Below, piece after piece: positions 24,108 through 39,576 of a stretch of DNA of 64,000 nt. The position numbers were made by a program, and so were the translations under genes. The notes under the pieces were generated by a model that was given only the letters and a program-made list of their open reading frames with translations, was not told where the DNA came from and did not search any database. Position 1 is the stretch's first letter. Each line of letters opens with the position of its first letter. This DNA is from Prunus persica. Its lineage: Eukaryota; Streptophyta; Magnoliopsida; Rosales; Rosaceae. The DNA lies in assembly GCF_000346465.2 (NCBI RefSeq), contig NC_034012.1, positions 25,064,271-25,128,270 on the forward strand, given 5' to 3'.

Positions 24108-24200
24108 TTATATTCGAGTAGATTAATTGGTAAAGACAGTGTGTTTATTTTTTACACTCAAATTCGATCCTCTCTCCCCCCTTTATACAATTGAATAGTT
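24108..24200 (+). mobile_element. possible tRNA-derived SINE fragment
   Basis: TAGATTAATTGGTAAAG (A-box like) is followed about 30 bp later by AAATTCGATCCTC (B-box like), then a C-rich and T-rich run. The pattern is that of a tRNA-derived SINE head, but there is no clear 3' tail or target duplication. Confidence 0.4.
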
Positions 24201-24768
24201 TAGAAAGATTTGTCAATATTTAACAAAAATTTCTTTTGAGAGATTATAATTTGTTAGACCACCTTAATTCTCCTTGGTTAATGCTGCCTTACCTTGTATA
24301 GATTTCTAAAGTCAACTCCTTCAAATGTGAACCCCAATAGTTTTGGAATTCTTTTTTTATGTATTTAGGAGTTTCCCAAATCTTCACAATCTAACAAAAA
24401 TTTACCAAAAATTAAGAGTACAAAAATTTAGGAGAATTTTTGGTGAATTAATGCTCTTTACCAAAAACATCCTCGCGTGGGCAGCCTGTAGAGAATCACC
24501 TTTTAATACCTTAACTTTTTATTATACCTTAACAAGAATATTCATAAACCATTCCAGCGTGCCATGAGTAACCCCACTAAATTCCCCACATTTGCAGACA
24601 TTAAACAAAGCAAAATGAAAGCTCAAACCCTTTTAGCAAAGCTGCACATTTCATGCCTACCTTTTGTCCTTCTCTGCCTCTCTTCTCAATTCTTGCCAGA
24701 AAAGAAAAGAAAGGAAAAGGGAAATCTCATTGCCTTGCTAAGCGAAATTTGAGACTGCAAATTCACAC

Positions 24769-26308
24769 ATGCAGCTCTATTTGTTCATTTCTCTCTCTCT
24801 TTTCTTCACTTATGGCCATTCCAAAACAGATATCTCTCTTGGGTACCAGCTCACTGTGGCAGTGCCCATTGAATACAGTTTAGGATTCATTGGGAGAGCA
24901 TTTTTTATGGAGACAAATGAAATCACACAAACTTTTAAAACTGCATTAAGTGTTGAAGCTGTGAATGACAAATACTCATGCTCCTTGGAAGTCTTTCTTG
25001 GAGATGTCAAGGTTTGGAACTCTGGTCATCACTCAAAGTTTTATACTTCAAATATATGCGTCCTTCAACTCACCCAAGATGGAGATTTGAGGTTGAAGGG
25101 TCCAAAAGACAGAGTTGGATGGAGAACTGGGACTTCTGGACAAGGTGTGAAGGTAAAGCTATAGCCAAAAAGAAGAAAAAAAACCAAGAACTTTATGTTA
25201 TTTTTCCTGTTTATGTGATCAATGTTGATTTTTTTATTTTTTTTTTGCTTTTTTGGTCATTTTGATGCAGAGGTTACAGATATTAAGGACAGGAAATTTA
25301 GTTCTGCTAGATGGGTTGGGCAATATCAAGTGGCAGAGTTTTAATTTTCCAACTGATGTAATGCTTTGGGGTCAGAGACTAAGTGTGGCTTCTAGGTTGA
25401 TTTCATTTCCAACCAACTCCACTTCATACTACTCACTTGAAATTGAACAGAGCAGGATTGCTCTCTACTTGAATTCTGGTAAGTGGAACTATTCCTATTG
25501 GGAATTTAAGCCTACCAAGAACAGAAACATCGCTTATGTTCAATTGGGTCGCAAGGGTTTAGAGTTATTCAATGATAAACAAAAGAAAATTGCGGAGATT
25601 CATCCATCTGATCATCAAACAGTTCAGTTTGGTCAGCCCCTGAGGTTCTTAGCATTGGGGAACAGAACAGGAAATTTGAAGCTATATTTTTACTCACCCA
25701 GCATTGCTAAATTTGACGCTGCTTTTCAAGCACTCAACACCACATGTGATCTTCCATTGGCTTGTAAGCCTTATGGGATTTGCACCTTGTCCAGTGCTTG
25801 TTCATGCATTCAAGTTTTGATAGCCGAAAATGAGACCAGTAGAAGTGGTAATTCTGATTGCAGTCAAGGAATTTCAGGTGGGTTTTGTGGCAATGGCAAG
25901 ACTAAAGCAGAGATGCTTGAATTAAAGGGTGTTGGTAGTGTTTTGAGGGGTGCTCCTAAAATAGTTAATGTGAGCAAAGAAGCATGTGCTAGTTTGTGCT
26001 TAGAAGACTGTAATTGTACATCTGCATTATATTCAACTGCAAAAGGAGGCATGGAAGTAGAAGAGTGCTTTCTTTATGGAATGGTAATTGGGGTTAAACA
26101 AGTTGAAAGGGGAAATGAATTGAGCTACATGGTTAAGGTTCGAAAAGCAGCTCATGGGGGCCATGGAAAGTCCAATTTGAAAAGGTGGGTTTTGGTCCTG
26201 GTGGGAGTGGTTGATGGGTTGATTATTCTTCTGGTTTTTGGAGGCCTTGGCTACTACATGATAAAGAAGAGAAGAAAACACACATTGCCTAATGGCCATA
26301 ACAATTGA
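24769..26308 (+). CDS. bulb-type lectin/PAN domain membrane protein without kinase
   Basis: Two exons, 24769-25152 and 25271-26308, joined in phase 0 by a GT-AG intron, give 473 aa. The ATG opens a signal peptide (LYLFISLSLFFTYG). A bulb-type (D-mannose-binding-like) lectin region follows (residues ~30-150; NLVLLDGLGNIKWQSFNFPTD), then an S-locus-glycoprotein-like region with clustered cysteines (CDLPLACKPYGICTLSSACSC), a PAN/apple domain (~320-420; CASLCLEDCNCTSALYS, CFLYG), one transmembrane helix (~434-458) and a short basic tail KKRRKH. The architecture matches Arabidopsis At5g03700-type proteins, relatives of G-type lectin receptor kinases that lack a kinase. Likely a plasma-membrane glycoprotein with extracellular carbohydrate or peptide binding; ligand unknown. 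All splice signals and the frame are intact. A T-rich 5' leader precedes it. Confidence 0.85.
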
Positions 26309-26779
26309 CTCTAAGTCTTCTTGTCAGTCAGATTTCAAGGCCATCATACAATTTTTTTATTTTTAATTTTTATCTTTTCCGAATTCAAGTTAGAAAAGGA
26401 AGGAAAGGATAACACAGATTTGGTTGTTTTTTAAATGTTCATAAGAGAAACAAAGTGATTGTTTTCAAACACTAGAATTTGCAATTCAACAGCTAAAACC
26501 AATTTTTGGTTTGTTCTTTGTTTTCTGGGTTAGGCAATTTCTCAAGGATTAGACTCAAAGAGTTGCATTATGTAGGAGAAAAGACATTGTCCAAATACAA
26601 GTAACATACCGAGATGTACAAGTACTTCATCACATGAAAGAACGCTTCATATTTTTTCTTTTTTGTAGATTTATGTTGTGGTAAATGATAAATAATTATT
26701 CTTTCGCAGTTTACTAAAATGCTTGGGGTGTTCTGGAAGAAGGAAAGTAGATGTCTAGCGAAAAAAAGAGTGGGGAGTG

Positions 26780-27720
26780 GAGTGTTCAAATAACATTGGA
26801 TGGGAAGCGATGTGAATGGCAGCCTGATTTTCACAAAAGAGAGTCACATGGTATGTGGATCTTTAAAGTCCAAATCATTGAGAAGTCCTTGGAGCCAAAT
26901 TAATTCTCAAGATACAGCAGCCATGCCTCTATATTCGGTTTCAGCATTTGAACGAGCAATAACACTTTGTTTCTTGCTCTTCCATCTTACCAAATTTCCT
27001 CCAATGAAGGTACAATATCCTGCGGTAGATTTCCGGTCAACTTGGCACCCTTAGGTAACGAAGAATCCATTTGATTGCCTGCAGGTGAGTTGATCGAGGA
27101 GAATGTATGAATTGGCTTACTAAGTTTACTACATGATAGATGTCAGGACGAGTGATAGTAAGATAACTAAGCCTCCCAACCAGCCTCAGATAATAACTAG
27201 CATCTGCCAACAATTCCCCATCTAGACCAAGTTTGGCCTTGCAGTCAATTGGGGTAATCACAGACCATTCTTTCTTGTTTTTCTTGAGAATGACTAGGCA
27301 ACAAGCTCATATAAACCTCTTATTCTAGTTCCCTAGAATAAGAGCCATTCTTCACATCCATTTGAAACTAAGTTCAATCATTATTCATGGCAACAGATAA
27401 GAAAACTCTTACTATATCTTTGCTACAGGAGCAAAAGTTTCCTTGTAGTCTGTACTAAAAGTTTGAGTAAACCTTTTAGCCACCAACCTTGTCTTGTGTC
27501 TTTCAATGGATCCATCGTTGTTAAACTTGGTTTTATAAACACATATGCAACCAACCACTTTCTTCCTTTGGGCAACTTGACAATAGTCAGGTTTGATTTT
27601 CATGAAGAGCTTTACGTTCTTCTCTCATTGCATTTTGCCAAATCAATTGGGAATTTTCCTCTTGAAAAGAGCTGGGTTTACAAGAGTTTGCAATTTTGCT
27701 TGAAAGTTTGAAACTCTATA
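26780..27720 (-). mobile_element. decayed copia pol fragment
   Basis: On the minus strand, pieces of Ty1/copia RT and RNase H. KTKFNNDGSIERHKTRLVAK and the following TQTFSTDYKETFAPVAK lie at 27412-27603. LVGRLSYLTITRPDIYHVVN lies at 27037-27261. Degraded RNase H (KKQSVIARSNAETEYRGMAA, with stops) lies at 26820-27000. The catalytic YVDD segment between 27261 and 27412 is deleted. No LTRs recognised. Confidence 0.8.
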
Positions 27721-28291
27721 TGTAAATACCCAACCTCTTCTTCTTGATAGAAGCTTCGTTTGGGAGAGAACAACCAAAAAAGAAGAAGAAATGGGAAGAA
27801 TGAATTAGAAGCTATCATATTTACCCATGACAAATATGATGAATGAAGTTAAAGTTTTGGGAAGTGGCTTCTCAATGTTTTAATTTATTTTTCTGTTTTT
27901 TTTAATATGGTTTGAACAATTCTATGAAGACTTTTATTTTATGTTTTGTTTATGAAGGCTTGTATTTTGTGTTTAGTTTTATGTTTTGAACTTATGATGG
28001 ATACACTATTAATTTTTTCTATTTATATAATTTTTTAAATATATATTATTTTAATCGCCCTATTAATGTCGTGTTTGTATCTTAGTTTTTGAAATTTTGC
28101 CGTATTGGTGTACCCATATCCGTGCAACATAAGACATATCCATTGAAGATGCTCTAACAAAATGGTGTCACGTTATTTACCCAAAAAAGAAAAAGTAAAA
28201 TAAAATGATGTGCAGTGAGAAAATTTGAGTGGTTGGAACTTTATATTAGCATACACCCGCACACACGCGATATAATACTCGTCGCGTTAGT
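27721..28291. other. AT-rich intergenic region upstream of RPS13
   Basis: No gene seen. The last 100 bp should hold the RPS13 core promoter. Confidence 0.5.
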
Positions 28292-28300
28292 AAACCCTAA
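28292..28300 (+). promoter_or_regulatory. telo-box of the RPS13 promoter
   Basis: AAACCCTAA followed by a pyrimidine-rich initiator (CTCTTTTCTTCTCTC). Telo-boxes near the start site are a known hallmark of plant ribosomal-protein and other translation genes in dividing tissue. Confidence 0.75.
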
Positions 28301-28729
28301 CTCTTTTCTTCTCTCTATATCTCAGCATATTGCCGCCGCGCAACCCTCTTTTCTTGTTGGCCGTCTTCTATTATCTTCCTTGTTCTAACAGAACCCATCA
28401 CCCCTTCTTCTCTCTCCACTCTCGGTACGTTCTATTTTCCCCACATTTTCTTCTTGTTGGGTTCCAATGCATTCCACAGATATATAAATTTTGGGTGATA
28501 ATATTGCATTTTTTGTTTGGTTTTTATTTGGGTTTTAATTTCTTTTTGGGTTTAGTTCAGAATTTCAGTTGCTGTTGTGTGGGGATTCAAAATTACAGAT
28601 TTTTTAATGTTCATACTTAAGAATTTGACAGTTTGAGTTACTGAATTTCGTTAGCCACCTCTCTCTTTATTTTAGGGTTTCTCGGCAGGTAACAGAGGGC
28701 GGCAAAACTAGAGTGACCAGAACGGCACC

Positions 28730-30776
<2,047 letters not shown>

Positions 30777-31279
30777 GTCAGATATGATTGGCACCAAGGC
30801 TTAGGTCGGATATGATCGGCACCAATTTCGGGTGTGGCCACATTAAAAAAGCAGGACTAGTTTTTAGTTTGTTACTTGTTTGCTTCAAGTTGGGAATTTT
30901 ATGAAAATCTTGGTTGTGGAACTCCTTGGTAGTTGTTTTTTGTGCGGATATTTAAGAGTTCAGAACTTCTGTTTTGGCGGATTTATCTTTTAATTTTCAA
31001 TTGGATCATTTTAATATCGTTGCATCAGTTTGATCATTTGTCATCATGAAAATGATTTGGAATGAGCTTGGAGAGTCATTGAACGGGAAGACAATGATTT
31101 TACATTTTCAAAAGTACAAAGAATTGATTTTTTTTCTTTTTCTTTTTCTTTTCTTTTGAATCGTGAAGAAAAGGACTGCATGACCATGAATTAGGTGACA
31201 AGTTTGAACACGATAACCAAATTGCCAATAATAAAAAATAAAGGGAAATTTTCATAAATACCACATGAACTTTGAGGCC

Positions 31280-31828
31280 TGTGCGTGTAGGGGTGGGCAC
31301 TCAAATTGGCGAATTGGAAATCAGGGTCGAACTACATCGAACCAAATCGGAAAAAAACCGAATTGATTAAAAAGTCAACAGTCGGTCAAAAATCGAACCG
31401 GATCGGTTTTGAATTCGGTTTCATGTCTTCAAAAATCAGACCGAATTGAACCAAACCGGTAAAATTAAATATATATTTATATTTAATGTTATATTTTTAA
31501 TTTTACCAGAATATATATATATATATTTATCCAAGTTCAATTTCAAAATATCTCTCTTTTCTAACTTTAATATTTATTTTTATATGAAATTGAATAATTT
31601 GTTAATTTTCAAGTAAAAAAATAATATTTCAGTTGAGAATTGTATTAAAAAATCATTTTTATAATTCGGTTCAAAATCAAACCAGAACTGGTTCAACCTG
31701 AACCGGATAGTTTTTGAAAATTTTTAATTAAAACCAAACCAAACCAAACCATATGAATAGTACAGGATCGATTTTAATTTGAGGCAAAAACCGGTCCAAC
31801 TCGAACCGTGTCCACCCCTATGTGCGTG
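31280..31828 (+). mobile_element. hAT-type MITE with 8-bp target duplication
   Basis: A 533-bp element (31288-31820) with terminal inverted repeats TAGGGGTGGGCAC / GTGTCCACCCCTA (one mismatch). It is flanked by perfect 8-bp direct repeats TGTGCGTG (31280-31287 and 31821-31828). The interior is AT-rich and rich in AACCGG/CCGGTT palindromes and has no transposase frame. The 8-bp duplication and TAGGG ends are diagnostic of hAT non-autonomous elements. Confidence 0.93.
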
Positions 31829-32345
31829 ATTATCACTTGTACTTACACTTTTTATTTTTATTTTCCGTTATGTCAATATATTTTACGAGAATTTTTTTTA
31901 TAAAAAAAATTATAATAATAAATTATCCAATGACTTCTTTGAGCCTCCTTCCTCTCCCACCTTGTCATACACCTTTCAATCTTTGATGGAAGGTTGGGAG
32001 CAATGGCAAATCTATTTTGGCGCAAAGAGGTGTAGTTGCATTTTCACTCGCTGTATGTATTTCAAATTATTCATCTGCTCATGCTGGTAGTGGTGCACTC
32101 CTAGGTATTCGACAGAATGCCTTAGCCAAACTATGTATGTTGCAATGTTGTTTTGGGTGGGGGTGCGTGGGCTTTCAACAAGGCTTGCATTTTTTGGGCT
32201 TTAATTTAAACAAGGATTCTTTCATAAAGCAATTCTTTTTGTGGGCTTTAAAACATCATTTCTTTCCTATGAAACCTCGTCATCAACTATTGTAGGTTAA
32301 TTATAATGATATTGTTTAAATTATAAGGAATAATATTCCGTCAAT
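31829..32345. other. intergenic, nothing recognised
   Basis: A 92-codon open frame (32017-32295) shows no known domain and poor coding character. Confidence 0.45.
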
Positions 32346-34005
32346 TCCAAGTGTGACATAAGCGACACATCCTCGCAGGCCTCGGAAACACAAAGTCAAC
32401 CCGAGCCGCATTCCTCGCAAGCCTCAGGGGACACTTTGTCAATCTGAGCCGCATTCCTCGCAAAACTCAAGGAACACTTAGTCAACCTGGCCCGCATTCC
32501 TCATAGAACTCGGGGGACATGTAGTCAGCCCAAGAATGCACATCCTCGCAGAACTCGAGGGACATGTAGTCAGCCCGAGAACGCATATCCTCACACCACA
32601 CTGTTCAAGTTTTTCCGAGACCGTGGGGCATTTTCATAAATGACTAAATAGTTCCAAGGCAACTTGGGGGAGAGGGAAGAGGGGGGGAGGGGGGTGTTGG
32701 GGGGTTGTTGTGTTACTCTTGTGGTGGGTTTGAAAACCTTTTTTCGAAACTTGTCATAAAATTTCTCTTTTTCCAACAAATCCCTTTTAACAATTCCATT
32801 TTCCAAATCCTTTCTCAAGCACAATCACCATAAATACCCAAAAATATTCACAGTCTCAATAATCAAAATAATCACAATTTATATAAATATGCACGACAAT
32901 CCATAAAATGCTTCCATAAACTAATATATAATAAAAAAATGATATTCTCATAATACAAACGTAATCAAATACTTCATATAACAGTCAAGCCTCGTTTATA
33001 AGATCGTTCTAGTACTTCTCGAAGTATGAAACTACCTCGGAAGACTCTCGGTCAGCTGAGTGGTCAAACTTTCCAAATCTAGTCAACCGGGACCTCGGGG
33101 CCCACGATCTCCGATTTCCAATCTGAAAGTTCCTAAGAGTTCAACAAGGTTTACTATACATATCTTGCAAGTTTGGTCCAAATCGAAAGGTTGGATCGTT
33201 CGCTATTGCACAATCAGACGATTATCGTTTAACAAAAACTTTAAATCATTGAATCGGAGTATTCAGGAGTCCGATTCACTATCTGCAAATTCCTACATGA
33301 TCATAGGGATGCCTAGATCAACATATTTGAAAATGAAGTCGATCAACAGTCCGAACATATAGAACCCAGATAATGCCTAATATGCGATATCGATCGACAG
33401 CCAAACGATAACCAAATTCAAATCTGAGCATACCATCGTGTTCGGGACAACATGAGGATCATTTTAGGACTCAAAGACTTGCCACAAAGTGGTCCATGCT
33501 CAACCACAAGCGCGGGCAGCGCGTGGGTGTCCATAGTAATTTCGGCGATTGGAAAATCTCCAAACCGCAAATCAAGACCTATACCTACATGATTAGAAAA
33601 ATGAGTGGAGCAACTTTTGTTGATGGACCATGACCAAAAAATGGCCGGAGATGGTCGGAATCGCGAGCTGAAACCAGCTGAAACTTTAAGTCGTAATTCA
33701 AGTTTCAAAACTTCAAAATCAATCCTAACCAACCCAAACATCAGCTAAGTCACATTAAAAGGATGAGAAATCATACCTAAATTGACAAATTTGGTGGCCG
33801 GAATCGTCGGAAATGACGAGGGAAAGTTTTGGCAAAATTGAAAATTTATCGAGTTACCGCCGATGATACGCTAGTTTATGATTAGAGAAATTGGGTGGTT
33901 AGGTAGAGGAGGAAGAGAGGAAAATTTTGCAAGTCATTTGGTCAGAAACGGTGGTCGAACGAAGCCAGAATCAACTCCGGAACTTTCGGTTGTCACGTGC
34001 AACGA

Positions 34006-34038
<33 letters not shown>

Positions 34039-34337
34039 CTACTGGGGGAGAGAGAGAAAGCTGGATGGGTTTTTAAAAAAAATTGACTTCGAAATTTATG
34101 GTTGTGCCATTGCACTTCCATCGATCGTAACTTTTTCGTTACAACTCCGATTTTGAGCTTACTAACTATCTACGGACTCATCTCGACGTGCTCTATGCAA
34201 TAGTACTACTAAAATCCCCAAATTCTTTCCCAGACAAAAAGTCAATTTTTAAACCCATTAAAATATTCTCATGGTAAAATTGTCTTTTACTTGAATAATT
34301 TAATAATTAAATATTAATTTAGGATCAGTTATTACAT
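32346..34337 (-). repeat. probable LTR-retrotransposon LTR or LTR-like repeat
   Basis: A ~2-kb non-coding block that begins near TGTGACATAAGC (32350) and ends near AGGATCAGTTATTACA (34337), directly before copia protein-coding remnants. Its wording (for example the minus-strand GCACGTCGAGATGAGTCCG near 34180, and the (GA)n tract at 34008-34036) resembles LTRs of plant gypsy chromoviruses as I remember them. No target duplication was found, so the ends are approximate. Confidence 0.45.
32368..32590. repeat. five tandem copies of a 43-47-bp unit
   Basis: Each unit contains CGCATTCCTCGCA..CTC..GGGACA...TAGTCA. The first and last copies are divergent. Confidence 0.8.
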
Positions 34338-36813
34338 GAGTGCTCACATGGCTTAGCTCCTATCGCTGTAGAACCAGACCCCAAACTCGATCCTCACTCA
34401 GGATCCTACCAAGACCAGATTCCGACCTCGATCTTCAACGAATTGATTCCCAAAAAGGCCCAGACCCCGAATATGTCTCTAATTCAACCCAAATACCAAC
34501 TCCGACTCAGACTCAGACCCCGACTCCGACTCAGATTCCAATTCAATTTCCTACTCAACCTATATCCTATGCATCTTCCGTTGCACAGATTACGACTTCC
34601 CGACTAACGACCCTGGCACATAGACGAGATTGCGCACTCGTGAGACTTGTTTCAAATTGCATGGCTACCCCAAATGGTGGGCTACTCTTAAAGATTGAAC
34701 ACAACGCGATACTGCAAATAATGGTACTGGTTATTGATTTCATATTTAAGATAAGGTGATTCCATAGGCTGGATAATTGATTCCGGTGTAACTAATCATA
34801 TGAGGTTTTATCTTGATGATTTTCTGAATACTACCCAACCCAAACAAACTTGTATTGCTAACGCCAATAGAGTTACTTATCCTGTGACAAGGACTGGCAC
34901 TATTGCTTTCTCATCCTCTCCCTCACTGTCTAATACTTTACTTGTTCCATCTCTATCCATTAAATTGATGTATGTTGGTCAGATTACTGAACAATTGATT
35001 TTTGTGTGCTAATTTACTTGAGTTTTTGTTTGCTTTAGGATATTCACATTAAGGAGATTCTTGGTCGTGGTACTAAGCGAAAGGGGCTCTATTATATTAA
35101 TGACTTCAGTCCCGTCATGGCTAATAGTGTGACGTATCTCTTTAATAGCAAACAAAAGAAAATCTGGTTGTGGCATCGTCGATTGGGACATCCATCTTTT
35201 AGTTATATGAAGCATCTTCTGCCTGATTTATTCTCATATTACAAGGACTCTGACTTCGAATGTGACACATGTATTTTGGGCAAGAGTCACCGTGTGCCTT
35301 ATCTGTTGAGTTCGAGCAAGTGTATTACTCCGTTTACGTTAATTTACGACAATGTCTGGGGATCCTCCCCTATCACTGCTCCTTCTGGCGTTTGATGGTT
35401 TGTCACATTTGTAGATGATTGTACAAGGATGACATGACTTTATTTGATGAATAATAAAAATGAAGTGTTTTCACTGTTTCAGTTCTTTCACAAACAGATG
35501 CAAACTCAGTTCAATGCTCAAATACAAATTCTTCGCCCAGGCAATGATGGAGAATTTGTCAATCATGATTTTCAAACTTATTTCCAACATGGAATTATCC
35601 ATGAGATGACTTGTCTTCAGACACCACAACAAAATAGTATTGCTGAACGAGCATTTCTGATTGGTGCTCAAGTTCCTCGGGATGATGCTATCGTCAACGT
35701 CGTTTACCTGATCAACCTTATGTCGTCTGGTGTCTTAAAGTTTTGTACTCCTTTACAAATGCTTGCGCAATACTGGCCTTGCCCCTTGTTTTGGTGCTCA
35801 CACCCCGAATCTTTGGATGTGTGACCTTTGTTTATCACCACAAAAATCAATGTAGCAAGCTTGATCCCTATGCACTTCGTTGTGTTTTTGTGGGATATGC
35901 CACTCGTGAAAAAGGTTGTTGATATTATCACCCTCCTACCTGCCGAACTTATGTCACTTTAGATGTTACCTTTCTGGAATCTGAGATGTTCTTTCATGAC
36001 CCCGCATCCAATTATGTGCTTCAGACGGATTATGGAGAGCAGAATTGGAGCAACTTGGAAAAAGAAGAAATTTGCATATGCACGAAAGCGATCAATCGTC
36101 CTACCTTTGAAGATCGATTGCCCCGAGGTCTGCAGCATGGGTTGTCGCTCGGCCAAGAAATGATCAATCATCCAACACCAACGATCAATCGCCCCGAGCC
36201 TGGATTGCAATGTTCTTTTCTGCTAGAAACCGATCAATCGTCCATTCCCGATGATCGATCTCCTGACCCTTGCGAAGCTATTTTTGATTTGAGCCCCACT
36301 CCTACAGACAACCCAAAGCAACAAGCTGAAGACCCCTCTCACTCAATAGTACCAGTGGACCAATCTCATGAGAATATCTTTGAGGTAACTACTTCTATTG
36401 TACTTGTGAATTTAGATGATAAATCTATTGTATATCAATTACCTTTCATGCAGAATCGTGGGAAGCCACTAAATCGTTATTCACCAAATATTGGCAAGAT
36501 ATCAAAGTCACCAATTGCGAATCATGTGTCCACTGAGAAACTATCTAAACCACTCAATGCTTTTGTGCTTCAATTGTTTGCTATTCATATCCCAACCAAG
36601 GTTGCTGAAGCATGGAAAGACCCTAAGTGGGTTGAAGCTATAAAGGAAGAGATGAAAGCTCGTGAGAAAAATCAAACTTGGACATTGGAAACTTTTACCA
36701 CAAGGGAAAAGGATCGTCGGATGTAGATGGGTGTTTACTATAAAACACAATGTTGATGGATCTATCGAGTGATACAAGGCAAGGCTTTTGGCAAAAAGAT
36801 ATACATAGACCTA

Positions 36814-38255
36814 TGATAGGATTTTTAGTACTTGTGCAAACAGAGTTAAAATCACATAAAATACTTGCAAGAATACAAGGCTATTGTAGTATAGATGCTC
36901 ATGCAAGGTCGTTTTCCTCAAGGACTAATTAGCAATTTATGTAAAAACAAATTCCAAATAACTACTTAAAATAAAAGGTCAAGAAAGATGATTATGAATT
37001 TGGTTGATTCTAAAAACAAATACAATTGAAGGAAAGAGTTTTGAATATCAATTTATAAAAGCACTAGGGTTTCACCATCACCTAGCAATCCTATGAACTT
37101 TTACCAATTACTTATGATTTGCAAACATGCCACTTTGAAGGTTAGGTTTTCCTAATGTATATTCTACTTGGAACCTCCAACACAGAACGTATATCTAACA
37201 TGCAACCCGTCCGAACGTTCGGATCAAATCTGAACATGAAAGATTCATTAAGTTTTGTGAAAACCCTTTGAAAAACCATGCAACCCTTAAGACGTGGTAT
37301 TCATCTGAAGTGAAATTACAATTATTAATCACAAGAAGCTAGCATCAATTTCAGGGAACCTTCCGACCAAAATTGCATCCAATTACTTTTCTAAAGATCC
37401 TAATGGTGATCAGGCATTAAGACAATTAGATAGTTTAAAACAGTGATTAACAATTCAAGTAGGCATGCACTCATCATAAGCAATTAAATAAAAATCACAT
37501 ATTCATGCTAAGGTTCAAGGCTTTACCCTAGCAAAAGAAATTTAGTTACGCATACTCATAATTGAAATCCAAGAAAATATCATTAAGAAGAAAAGAACGA
37601 AAACACCTGAAAGTTGTGAAAACCCAAAACCCTAGCAATTGCTCTCCACAATACAAAGTTCAAAAGTGAAAAAGGGAGTCCTCAATTCCTTGTGAGAAAG
37701 AGCTTAAATACCCCTTAAAACCTAGCTGCCAATGTACAGCTTTTCTATCCCCACAAGGAAACTAATTAAATAAAATAATACTAGGAAATAAAGTCCAAAT
37801 TGGAATAGGAGAATCTGCCCAAAATCTGCCCAGCCACGTTTTGGCCCCAAATCTCCTCCAAATCTGGCCCAAGATAGCTTGTTTTAAAGATAAAAATGTT
37901 CTGAACACTTCTCTAGAAGGCCACGAACCCATCCGAGGTCATCTTGGGCTCCAAAAACGCAATAAAAGCCCAACACGTCACTATTCCAGCACCGCGCACT
38001 GCTCCTTTATTTTGTTGCCAGAAAATAACCGCTTGGAAGAAAAATCTGAAATTTTGGTAAGATCAAGCTAAGTGACTCAAGAACGTCCTCCAACTGGAAT
38101 TACTCCAAAATTCCTCAATTTGATTACGTTTTGCTCTAGAGAGAATCGAAAGTCCTATATTGGAAATATAATTCAAAGTATCAAAATTCTTCCAAAATAT
38201 TAACCAAAATATACTAAGAATGAGGTTAAATATATAATATAAAATATGTCCATCA
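36814..38255 (-). repeat. Athila-family solo LTR
   Basis: 1442 bp, reverse complement of the 1458-bp LTRs at 11578 and 20890, flanked by perfect ACCTA duplications (36809-36813 and 38256-38260). No internal Athila sequence adjoins it, so it arose by LTR-LTR recombination after insertion into the copia RT. Confidence 0.95.
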
Positions 38256-39576
38256 ACCTACGATATAGATTATGAAGAAACCTTTGCTCCAGTAGCAAAG
38301 TTAAACACTGTTAGAGTCTTATTGTCCCTTGCAACTAAGTTGGATTGACCACTACACCAATTGATGTAAAGAATGCTTTCCTACATGGAGAACTCATGGA
38401 GGAGGTGTATATAGACATTCCTCCTGGATATAATAATACTCAGATTGGAACAGTATGCAAATTACGAAAGACATTGTACGGATTGAAACAGTCACCACGC
38501 GCATGGTTTGGACGGTTCACCATGACGATGAAGAAAAATAATTTCTGGTAGAGTAACTCAGATCATACTGTGTTCTTGAAACATCAGAAAGGGAAGGTAA
38601 CTGCTTTAATAATCTATGTTGATGATATAATTATTACTGGGAATGATAAACATGAAATATCTCAGCTACAAGACTATTTAGCTACTGAATTTGAGATGAA
38701 AAATCTAGGTGGACTCAATTAAATCTTGAGGATTGAGGTGGCCTGATCAAAGCAAGGCACATTTCTCTCTCAAAGGAAATATGTCTTGGACTTCTTAACA
38801 GACACATGAATGCTAGATTGTAAACCTGTAGACACTTCTATTGTTCAGAATCATAATCGTGGAGAATACCCGGATCAATTTTCAACTAACAAAGAAAGAT
38901 ACCGAAGGTTAGTGGGAAGATTGATCTACTTGTCACATACCCGACTAGAAATTGCTTATGTGGTGAGCATCATCAGGCAATTTATGCATTCTCCAAATGA
39001 AGACCACATGAATGCAGTTATTTCGATACTTAGATATTTGAAGTCTGCACCCGGAAAAGAACTTATGTTCTCAAAACATGGTCATCTTAATATTGATAGG
39101 TATTCGTATGTAGATTAGGCAGGTAGTGTAACAGATAAAAGATCCACATCTAGTTATTTCATATTTGTGGGAGGTAATTTGGTGACATGGAGAAGCAAGA
39201 AACAGAAGGTAGTAGCTCTATCTAGTGCAGAAGCCGAGTTCAGAGGTATGACTAAGGGAATTTGTGAGCTCCTTTGGTTAAGGAAGTTGCTTACTGAACT
39301 TGGATATGAACCTACATCCACAATGAATCTCTTTTGTGACAACAAGGCTGCAATCGCTATTGCATAGAATCCAGTTCAACATGATCGCACCAAATATGTT
39401 GAGGTGGAACGACACTTCATCAAATAGAAGTGAGGCTAAAGTGATTTAGTTTCCTTTCGTGAAGTCCGAGGATTAATTGGCGAATATTTTGTCGAAGACA
39501 ATTTCCAGTAGAGCATTCCACAATTAATTGGACTAGTTGCGCATTGGTGTCATCTATGCACCAACTTGAGAGGGAG

